This document shows, piece after piece, positions 26,299-33,392 of a stretch of 57,979 nt of DNA (positions are counted from its first letter, which is position 1; each line of letters starts with the position of its first letter). The position numbers and the translations under genes were made by a program. The stretch lies in contig CALLZN010000363.1 of NCBI GenBank assembly GCA_937858895.1, forward strand, positions 1 to 57,979, given 5' to 3'. This DNA is from an uncultured bacterium. GTDB lineage: Bacteria; Planctomycetota; UBA1135; GCA-002748355. The notes under the pieces are model-generated. The model worked only from the letters and a program-made list of their open reading frames with translations. It was not told the DNA's origin and searched no databases.

Positions 26299-27315
26299 AT
26301 GACGACGTTTCGTACACAAATCTGCAGACAAGTTCGCGCACACGCGCCTCACATGCGCACACGACCGCTCACGCTTCTAGTCGCTGCAATCGCCTGTCTC
26401 GGCTCGACCGCTGTCGGTGCGGCTCAAAACGCCACGACGCAACCGAGCACCGTGTACGACGCGATGGTCGCAGCGGCAGCCTTCGGTTCACCAATGGCCA
26501 CACCGGTCGCACGCATCGTCATCGGCGAGGGCGCGTCGTCCTTCGAGATCGACGTCCAGAGCAGTGGACACGTGACGATCCGACGCCTCGACGGCTCGTC
26601 TACCAAGCAATGCCTGCCGGGCCGCACGCTCCATTGCACGCCAGACGGCAACACACGCGTCGAGGTCGTTCGACCCAAGTATGGAACGACGGCTATCGTC
26701 AAGCGCGCCACATTGGACATTGCCGTCGAGCCCGTGCCACAAGCGCTCGCTTCCCACCTCGGCATCAGGGAAAATGAGTGCCTACTCATCGACATCGTCA
26801 AAGGCGGCGCAGCGGACAAGGCGGGACTGCAAAAACACGACATTCTCTTGTCGGTGGACGGCAAGCACAAACTCACGCCCAAATCGCTCGTCCAGATTTT
26901 GGCTGAACACAAGCCAGGCGACAGGATCGATGTCGTCATTCTGCGCCGTGGTGAAGAACTGCGCTCGACAGTCCTCCTCGGCAGCAAGACCGAGAGACAG
27001 CAGGCCATGTTTCCACCTATTTATGCGCTTCCGCCGACTCAGCTACTTGTGCCACCACAAAGCTCGACCAAGGACGGCAAGCCGCATCCGTGGTGGCAAC
27101 AGCCGCAATCGACGACACTTCCGCGAGTGCCTTTCGTGCGATTTTCGGAGCCTGACACCGCGACGATCGAGAAGCTGATCCGTGAACTCGGCAAGCAGCG
27201 CGTACGCGTCGATGGTCTCCTGAAGAAGCTCGAGCGCATGACGAAAGCCGAAGAGGCGATTGCGATACCGCCAATCGACGGCGTCGAGCTCGAAGGCGCC
27301 AAAAAGAACCAGTAG
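26299..27315 (+). CDS. Secreted PDZ-domain protein
   Basis: 338 residues. The hydrophobic stretch is at about 23-42 (PLTLLVAAIACLGSTAVGAAQ), so the signal peptide has a long basic n-region. After a beta region (about 65-130) comes a PDZ domain (about 135-215): SHLGIRENECLLIDIVKGGAADKAGLQKHDILLSVDG, ending GDRIDVVILRRGEELRSTVLL, the HtrA/RseP-type circular permutation. The C-terminus is proline-rich then a coiled-coil helix (TIEKLIRELGKQRVRVDGLLKKLERM). No protease residues. It follows sigma and anti-sigma genes, so a role in sensing or regulating envelope stress is inferred. Confidence 0.8.
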   Translation: MTTFRTQICRQVRAHAPHMRTRPLTLLVAAIACLGSTAVGAAQNATTQPSTVYDAMVAAAAFGSPMATPVARIVIGEGASSFEIDVQSSGHVTIRRLDGSSTKQCLPGRTLHCTPDGNTRVEVVRPKYGTTAIVKRATLDIAVEPVPQALASHLGIRENECLLIDIVKGGAADKAGLQKHDILLSVDGKHKLTPKSLVQILAEHKPGDRIDVVILRRGEELRSTVLLGSKTERQQAMFPPIYALPPTQLLVPPQSSTKDGKPHPWWQQPQSTTLPRVPFVRFSEPDTATIEKLIRELGKQRVRVDGLLKKLERMTKAEEAIAIPPIDGVELEGAKKNQ

Positions 27316-27327
27316 CGCCTCGCCTGG

Positions 27328-27359
27328 CCTGATCGCGAGAGTGGCTTGATCGCGACAGG
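27328..27359. terminator. Hairpin between convergent genes
   Basis: cctg-a-tcgcga ... tcgcga-cagg: ten base pairs with one bulged A and an 11-base loop, lying between the stops of the PDZ gene and the leftward EboE-like gene. No T-tract on either side. Confidence 0.45.
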
Positions 27360-27366
27360 TCCGGCT

Positions 27367-28545
27367 TCAGCTTCTTGCGCCACGCTGCAGGCCGAGCAGC
27401 CGCTCCACGACGAAGGCCAACTCTTCGACGATCTGCGGATTGGTGTACGTCTCGACCTCGAGCGGAACCCCTTCGGGCAAGAGGCTTGGCTCGGCTTCGA
27501 TTGCTTCCAAGAACTGGACAACGACGTCGTGCGAAGTGTCGACGTCCGCGTCCCCGTGCCAATGCAAGGGCACGTGGTAGTGGCAACGAAAGACATCGGC
27601 CTCGAGCGGATTCAGCCCGAGGAAGCCTTGGTCTTCGATGTCGACGAAGGGCCCGACACGGCCATTCGCCTCAAATGTCTGGTGCAAGTAGACAGGATCT
27701 CGAAAGCGCCGACGCAAGCCATCGCAGCCCTTGCTGCCACGAGCTGCAAGAGCCGAACTCAGCTGGACCTTGCCGACGCGTAAGCCGCAGCGCTGCGCGT
27801 CGCGTAGACACGCGACCGGGTCTTCGCCGACGACGAAGGCGTGGCAGAGGTCGAGGCAAAGGCCAATGTGTCGGCGCATGGCGGCCTCGTTGCCATGCGA
27901 CGCCGCGAAGGGCAGCGCGAAATCTTCGAACCAGGCGACGGCTTCAGCCATGGTCTCGAGCAAGCACCAGGGCTCGGGCTCGAGGGCGAGCACGATGTCG
28001 ACCCCGCTTCGTGCATGAAGCTCGTCGAGGGCCAGCGCTGCCCTGAAGATGTTCTCGACGTGGTCGCAGCTCGGCGCCGCGTCACGACCTTGGCCGCGAA
28101 AGCCCAGTGGCACCGTACTCATGACTGCACGCTGGCCACCTGCGGCAGCAACGAAGTCAGCGCAAATCTCAGCAGCGCGCAGACTGTAGCTCAGGCGTTC
28201 GAAGCTCGACCAGTCTGGCTGGTAGACACGCTCCTTGACGGCCTCACCATGAAAGCGACCTTGTGGAAAAATGTTGATGGAGGCAGGCACGAGGCCAAGT
28301 TCTGACAACAGCGCACGATGTCGAAGGCGTCGCTCCGATGACGCCGAGAGTTCATCGACAATGTCCACGGGCCACCACGCGCCGAGAAGTAGATCGGCCT
28401 CGGATCGAAGACTGCGGCGAAGGCCGACTGCGACGATATCGCGCAGGCAGGCATCAAAGCTGTCGAGATTCGCTGCAGGGTGAACGTTCGTGCAGTACGT
28501 TAGGGGTCGCTTCCCGAATGCAGCCAAGTCCTGGGCGTCCATCAT
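27367..28545 (-). CDS. eboE: EboE-like TIM-barrel protein (xylose-isomerase-like fold)
   Basis: 392 residues from the ATG at 28545; ATG 28620 (MKSASKLLVM) has GAGG closer to it and is an alternative. The opening LTYCTNVHPAANLDSFDACL and NIFPQGRFHGEAVKERVYQPDW match what I remember of EboE metabolite-traffic proteins, which have an AP-endonuclease-2/xylose-isomerase fold. Metal-site residues appear in LALEPEPWCLLE, GLCLDLCHAFV and CHYHVPLHWHG. Ebo clusters move polyprenylated or aromatic precursors to the periplasm. No other ebo gene (eboA, B, C, D, F) is in the window, so it is isolated here. Divergent from the secreted protein at 28713. Confidence 0.75.
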   Translation of the reverse strand: MMDAQDLAAFGKRPLTYCTNVHPAANLDSFDACLRDIVAVGLRRSLRSEADLLLGAWWPVDIVDELSASSERRLRHRALLSELGLVPASINIFPQGRFHGEAVKERVYQPDWSSFERLSYSLRAAEICADFVAAAGGQRAVMSTVPLGFRGQGRDAAPSCDHVENIFRAALALDELHARSGVDIVLALEPEPWCLLETMAEAVAWFEDFALPFAASHGNEAAMRRHIGLCLDLCHAFVVGEDPVACLRDAQRCGLRVGKVQLSSALAARGSKGCDGLRRRFRDPVYLHQTFEANGRVGPFVDIEDQGFLGLNPLEADVFRCHYHVPLHWHGDADVDTSHDVVVQFLEAIEAEPSLLPEGVPLEVETYTNPQIVEELAFVVERLLGLQRGARS

Positions 28546-28633
28546 CTGGATAGTGTCGCTTCCACAGCCCGATTGCGAGCGCGACACAGCCATAACTAGG
28601 AGTTTCGAAGCGGATTTCATCGGCCTCGCTAGC

Positions 28634-28645
28634 ACGTAGCTACGT
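28634..28645. promoter_or_regulatory. 12-base palindrome in divergent intergenic region
   Basis: acgtagctacgt is a perfect palindrome, 68 bases before ATG 28713 and about 90 bases before the 28545 start of the divergent gene. It could be a repressor site for both genes; nothing else supports this. Confidence 0.3.
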
Positions 28646-28712
28646 AGTCCCCCGATTCGGGCTGCTTCCGGCCCGATCTGCCTTTTCTGCCGACAGGCGA
28701 CGTGTTGTGCCT

Positions 28713-30941
28713 ATGAGAATCCTATCTGTCCGAGGCGCGCTTCTTGCGTCGACTCTTGCGTCGACGATCTTCGCCGCCTCTTCGTCGTCGACCCTCGCGC
28801 AACAGTCCACGATCTCGTTGACGAACTCTTCGTATCTGCCGCGGGTCGAATGGGCTCGAGCGACTGTCCCATTCGCGCAGGGGCAGATCCGCAAGAACGA
28901 TCCGATCCCTTTCAACGTCGACTGGAAGCCGACCGAATGGCGCCCGCTCCAGTACTGGCCGGACGGGACGCTCAAAAGCGCGCAAGCTCAGTGGGTCGAG
29001 GTCCTCAACGGCGGCCAAAAGACCTCGCGCAAGATCCAGCCGGGTGAGGTGCGGGCGCAGCCCTTCTCGCTTCACCCTGCGATCAGCGACGCTGTGCCGA
29101 ACTTCCGCATCTACACGAGCGTCACCGACCGTGACGGCGTGCCTTACGTCGCGGAGTCTCGCCCCTTCGACAAGCCCGGCGACCACGTGACCGTGCTCCA
29201 CGGCAACCACGCGACCTACAGCGTGCGTACGCGAAGCTACCACCTCAACCCAGCCAACAAAGGCATCGGGCGCGACTACTTCAGCCAGACGAACTACTTC
29301 ACGTTCTTCAGCGACATGCCGATCGCGATCGTGGACGTGGTCGTCGCCAACGACTACCTCGGCGCCGACAAGCCCAAGTCGAACGACCCCAATCTCTATC
29401 CTCTCGGCGATATTGGTTTCAAGTCGCTCGACCTCTTCGTCGCCAATGCTCGCGGCGTTGTCCGCAACGCAGCCTGGAATGGTGTCGGAACGCACCTGAT
29501 CGACACCTTTATGAGCCCGTCGACGCAGGTCAATCTGCTGAGAGACGACTACTTGGGTGATGCGCAGGGCAAGCGTTGGCGCGTCATCCTGATCTTCGAT
29601 TCACCGCGCTTCACCCCGGGAGAGCGCAGCGCGTGGGCGCACGTCGCAGCGTCGTGGTGGACATACTCTCTGATCCCGATCACCGACCTGGCCACGTGGC
29701 AACGCAGCAAGGGTTTCTCGCTGTACGGCGGCCCTGTGAATCCGTCGTCTTGGAGCAACAACCAAATCGTCGATGATTACAATCTTTGGTTGAAGGCCGA
29801 CCACTTCGGCCCTTGGGCCGACTGGGGAGACTACACCCATAGCTGGGTAACCGGCACGCACCGCAATGGACCTGCAACCGAGCACCGTATTCTGGAGCTG
29901 CAGCAGCAAGACCCGCGGCCGCTCTATATGTTGGAGGGCAAAGCTTGGCAGCAGACCGCAAGGACCTACCAGATCTGGGGTCTTCGCGTCCAGCCCGATG
30001 ATGACATCTACATGTGGGACGGGCTGCCTTACACGATTGTGAGCTCCAGACGCATCAGCGCGGAGACGCTCGGGCGCTATGCTTTGCAGCAGAACGATCC
30101 TTACGCCTACTACCGCAAGGACGTGCCGCTCGGGTTCGCACATCGGTGGAATGCCTACGAACCTGAGCACTTCTCGACGGAGCGCCTCTTCGACTACTTC
30201 GCCATGACCGGTGATTGGCGTTGCATCGACGAGATGAGGATGCTTGGCGAGTGCTACCTCGGGCTCTTCCGCTTCAAGAAGTATCAGATCTCGGAAGGTC
30301 CACTCAATGCGCGGGCAGAGGGCTGGCCGGCGCAGGCTGCGATCAAGATCTGGTTCGCGACAGGCGAAGACCGCTTCATCGAAGGTTTGCGTCGTCGCAT
30401 CCGCGACATCATCGAACCAAAACGCCGGAAGGACCATCCGAGCAAGGCGATCAGCTTCGAGCCGGCACATCCGCTCACGCTCTTCCCGACGCAGAGCACC
30501 GCGCTCGTCCCGTGGCAGCACGCAGCCATCATCTATGGCTACTACCCACTATGGCAGTATTGGGGGGATCCACTCGCGCGGCAGATTGCTCACGACATGG
30601 TCAGCGTCGTCGAGTACTCGTGGGTATTCAATTACACGGATCCCGTGCTTGGCTTCTTGCCGAACATGATGCGGTACTACGTGCCGATCAGCTACCTAGG
30701 AAAACCAGTGTCGCCTGACATTTGGGACCACACGCAGGGCATCGGAGTTCGATACGGCGACTTGCCGCTTGGCGGAGCACACACTCACTTTGCGGCGGCG
30801 CTCGATGTGCTTGCGGAGGACACGACCGATCCGATCGAGTACGCGAAAAACCGCTATGCGCGCAAGCACCTGATGCACGATAAACCGACGACTGACCGCT
30901 GGCGCTTCAGTCGCTGGTTCGCGCTACGCGAGAACCAGTGA
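28713..30941 (+). CDS. Large secreted protein, possible glycan lyase-like
   Basis: 742 residues from ATG 28713 with an in-frame GTG two codons earlier. Signal peptide MRILSVRGALLASTLASTIFAASS, cut near LAQQ. The start of the mature protein (RATVPFAQGQIRKND, then LQYWPDGTLKSAQAQWVEV) resembles the RIFT-barrel domain of PcRGLX/YetA-like exo-rhamnogalacturonan lyases, where a W-P-D-G-S/T-x-K motif recurs. The C-terminal 300 residues are helical and rich in Trp, Tyr and His (EPEHFSTERLFDYFAMTGDW, ALVPWQHAAIIYGYYPLWQYWGD), like a six-hairpin alpha barrel. Polysaccharide breakdown in periplasm or outside is likely but substrate and catalytic residues are not identified. Confidence 0.7.
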   Translation: MRILSVRGALLASTLASTIFAASSSSTLAQQSTISLTNSSYLPRVEWARATVPFAQGQIRKNDPIPFNVDWKPTEWRPLQYWPDGTLKSAQAQWVEVLNGGQKTSRKIQPGEVRAQPFSLHPAISDAVPNFRIYTSVTDRDGVPYVAESRPFDKPGDHVTVLHGNHATYSVRTRSYHLNPANKGIGRDYFSQTNYFTFFSDMPIAIVDVVVANDYLGADKPKSNDPNLYPLGDIGFKSLDLFVANARGVVRNAAWNGVGTHLIDTFMSPSTQVNLLRDDYLGDAQGKRWRVILIFDSPRFTPGERSAWAHVAASWWTYSLIPITDLATWQRSKGFSLYGGPVNPSSWSNNQIVDDYNLWLKADHFGPWADWGDYTHSWVTGTHRNGPATEHRILELQQQDPRPLYMLEGKAWQQTARTYQIWGLRVQPDDDIYMWDGLPYTIVSSRRISAETLGRYALQQNDPYAYYRKDVPLGFAHRWNAYEPEHFSTERLFDYFAMTGDWRCIDEMRMLGECYLGLFRFKKYQISEGPLNARAEGWPAQAAIKIWFATGEDRFIEGLRRRIRDIIEPKRRKDHPSKAISFEPAHPLTLFPTQSTALVPWQHAAIIYGYYPLWQYWGDPLARQIAHDMVSVVEYSWVFNYTDPVLGFLPNMMRYYVPISYLGKPVSPDIWDHTQGIGVRYGDLPLGGAHTHFAAALDVLAEDTTDPIEYAKNRYARKHLMHDKPTTDRWRFSRWFALRENQ

Positions 30942-32069
30942 AGCCACGGCGCGGGAGAGCCTCAGCTCGACCGCGTCGAAGTGCAAGCGCGACTCACAAG
31001 ATTGAATGAGCGCGCGGCGCGCGCTTCGTAGTTCGCTCGCGAGAGCGCTGCGATCGAGTAACGCGAGGGTCGCAGCGTCGAGGTCAGAGACGCAGCGCGC
31101 GTCGTCTACGACCCTCGCGAGTTTCGCACCCGCGACCCAAGCGGCGACACCGTTCTGCCGCGTGGTCACGACCGGAAGCCCCGTCGCTAGCGCCTCCAAA
31201 CCACAAAAACTCAAGTTGTCCTCGAGACTCGGCGCGAGCAGGACATCACAGGCGTGGTAGAGACCCGCGATGTCTTCGACGAAGCCGAGGCCGAGGATAC
31301 CCCGCTTCGCGGAGGTCCAACGCGCGCTTCCGTGTCCAGCGAGGACGAGGCGTGCATCGAGGCGTCGCGCACGCAGACGTTCAAGGACGGCTAGCGCCGC
31401 TCCTAGACCTTTTCGCCTGGGATCGTTCCCGATGAAGAGGATGGCCACGGCGTCGCCAAGGCCCAAGGCTTCGCGAGCAGCTTTGCGTTCGGCTCTCGTG
31501 GGTAGCGAAAAGCGTTGCAGATCCACCGGCAAGCCGACGACCTCGATCGTCCCAGCGAAGCGAGGGTAGCGCCGCCTGATGTCATCAGCCACCAGCGGCG
31601 AATTGGCGAGACAGAGCCGACCTCCACTGTTCGCCGCTTCGTCAAAGAACGCATCCTCGCGCGCCAGAAAAAGGCTCGTCCGCTTCGACAGACGGCGCAG
31701 ACTCGCGCGCAGGTGGCGCAAGCCCGGGACTTCCGAGCGCCGCCTGGCATCGAGACTCGTACGCAGCAGCCCACCGAGTGGACAAAAGACATGCGCGGGG
31801 CCGGCATGCCTGAAGGCAAGGGTCAGGTAGCCCTCTACTTCGAGCGCGCGCTGGCGCCGGTCCGCTGCGGCGTAAAAGGCGGCGCCACTCTCTTCGACGA
31901 TCTCGACCCGACTTCGCGACTGGCCTTCCATCGGCTGGCCTAGGTAGCAAGCTGTCAGAATCGCGAGTTCATGGCCGCGTCGCAGGAGTTCGGCATGGAG
32001 CATGGCCGCGTACGCTTCGAGCCCACCGCGGCGCGGATCCCAGCGGTCAAGGCAGAGCGCGATCTTCAC
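30924..32069 (-). CDS. Glycosyltransferase, GT4 family
   Basis: 381 residues from GTG 32069, which lies inside the end of the MEMO gene (4-base overlap). Two Rossmann domains of GT-B type: N-terminal MKIALCLDRWDPRRGGLEAYAAMLHAELLRRGHELAILT with the glycine-rich acceptor loop, and C-terminal ILFIGNDPRRKGL, LVLAGHG, GFVEDIAGLYHACDVLLAPSLEDNLSFCGLEALATGLPVVTT. The last holds the conserved E-x7-E-type nucleotide-sugar motif (LEDNLSFCGLEA). WaaG-like enzymes use UDP-glucose for lipopolysaccharide core, but donor and acceptor here are unknown. Confidence 0.88.
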   Translation of the reverse strand: MKIALCLDRWDPRRGGLEAYAAMLHAELLRRGHELAILTACYLGQPMEGQSRSRVEIVEESGAAFYAAADRRQRALEVEGYLTLAFRHAGPAHVFCPLGGLLRTSLDARRRSEVPGLRHLRASLRRLSKRTSLFLAREDAFFDEAANSGGRLCLANSPLVADDIRRRYPRFAGTIEVVGLPVDLQRFSLPTRAERKAAREALGLGDAVAILFIGNDPRRKGLGAALAVLERLRARRLDARLVLAGHGSARWTSAKRGILGLGFVEDIAGLYHACDVLLAPSLEDNLSFCGLEALATGLPVVTTRQNGVAAWVAGAKLARVVDDARCVSDLDAATLALLDRSALASELRSARRALIQSCESRLHFDAVELRLSRAVASLVLA

Positions 32070-33337
32070 GCCTGGTCACTCGGTGGTCGCGGGAAACTCA
32101 TGGCCGCGAACGAGACACATTGCGAGCGATCTTCGGCCACTGCTTGTTCATAGTGCAGGAGCTCGCCAGCACCGCCGCCGAGTTCGCGAACGACTTCGGT
32201 CACGAACCAGCATGGCGTGCCTCCGCAGACACGACTGGGATTTCCGTCGGCTTCGATCGTGGCCTGCAAGGCGTCGCTGCGAAGCTCGCCCGCGTGCTGG
32301 AGGAGGGCGCCATCCATTGCGCGAACGCGATCGAGGTCCTTGTCCGTGACGGCACCGGAATCACCGAAGAACGGTCCAATGTGCGAGAGGTCGGCGCCTG
32401 CGATGAGCGTGACCTTGTCGACGCCAACGTCACGGCAAGCCTCTACCAGAGCAGAGACACAGGAGCGCACCATGGGCTCACGCTCGGCCCCCAGCGGTAG
32501 AGCTCCCGTCAAGAACGGCGCGATGCGACAAGGTCGTTGGCGTTGACGCTGCACGTGGTGCGTGAGCAGAACCTGAAACTCGAGCGAGTGTTCGTCGCGA
32601 TGCAGGTACTCATCGCGTCGCCATGCCTCAGTAGCACCCTTCACCTCCCGATCGAGCCGCGCGCCCACGGCGTGAACAAAATCGCGATCCACATCAACAA
32701 CACCAAAGGGCGTCTCGAAGCTCTTGTCCGTGACCGTCAGCACGCAATCTGACCCGCGGTGCGCTGTTCCGAAGACGACGAAGAGCTCGGCACTGTCTTC
32801 GGCGGCCTGCAATGCGCCGTAGGCCGCCGCGTAGCCGCGGGCGCCACGCTGCAGATCGATGTGTGGCGATATGAGCCCTAGCACGCTCGACGCACTCGAG
32901 GCCTTTTGGTCAACCGGGCGCTCATCGAGGAGCGCGTCGAGACGCGCCGCACAAGCGGCGCCATCGCGCGGATACTCCGCCGGACCACAGTGCCGCATCG
33001 GACGAACCGCGCTCGCGAGGAAACCCTGACGAATCGCCTCGATCGACGCCCTCGTGCGCTCGTCATCGAGACAGGACCGGCCCTCGAGGTCTGCTGCCAC
33101 CCGTGCGACGGCCTCTGCTGTCACCGCCTGGCCGAAGTCGCGGCTCAAGACTTCCGCGATCTCGGAGCAGGTCAGCCGCCCGTTGAAGTGCTGAAGCACC
33201 GGTATGAGACCGCGTGGCACGAAGACCGCAGCATCGAAGAGGCCGGTCGGATCGACCAGGAAGATCCCTGGCATGGACTCGTCGACCGAGTGGCGAAGCT
33301 CGAGTTCGCGCAGGCGCGGCGCTTCTTCCGTTCGCAT
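32066..33337 (-). CDS. MEMO-family AmmeMemoRadiSam system protein B
   Basis: 423 residues from ATG 33337 with AGAGGTGG 8-15 bases upstream; upstream ATGs in the open frame run into the divergent regulator. The MEMO domain (about 150-415) shows the metal-site set: His in SPHIDLQRG, His in GTAHRGSD, His in ADLSHIGPF, Cys in CGGTPCWF, plus RDEHSLEFQVLL. An N-terminal part of about 130 residues (IPVLQHFNGRLTCSEIAEVLSRDFGQ) looks like a winged-helix/PqqD-type domain. In AmmeMemoRadiSam systems this protein pairs with AMMECR1 and a radical SAM enzyme, neither of which is in the window. Coupled to the glycosyltransferase. Confidence 0.85.
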   Translation of the reverse strand: MRTEEAPRLRELELRHSVDESMPGIFLVDPTGLFDAAVFVPRGLIPVLQHFNGRLTCSEIAEVLSRDFGQAVTAEAVARVAADLEGRSCLDDERTRASIEAIRQGFLASAVRPMRHCGPAEYPRDGAACAARLDALLDERPVDQKASSASSVLGLISPHIDLQRGARGYAAAYGALQAAEDSAELFVVFGTAHRGSDCVLTVTDKSFETPFGVVDVDRDFVHAVGARLDREVKGATEAWRRDEYLHRDEHSLEFQVLLTHHVQRQRQRPCRIAPFLTGALPLGAEREPMVRSCVSALVEACRDVGVDKVTLIAGADLSHIGPFFGDSGAVTDKDLDRVRAMDGALLQHAGELRSDALQATIEADGNPSRVCGGTPCWFVTEVVRELGGGAGELLHYEQAVAEDRSQCVSFAAMSFPRPPSDQA

Positions 33338-33392
33338 CGCTGGACCACCTCTGTCATCGTTCCCTTGGACAATTGCTGGACTATCCGGAAGC

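Noticed and set aside
33338-33392. ttggacaattgct as a sigma54 promoter
   Set aside because: The GG to GC spacing is too short for a -24/-12 promoter.
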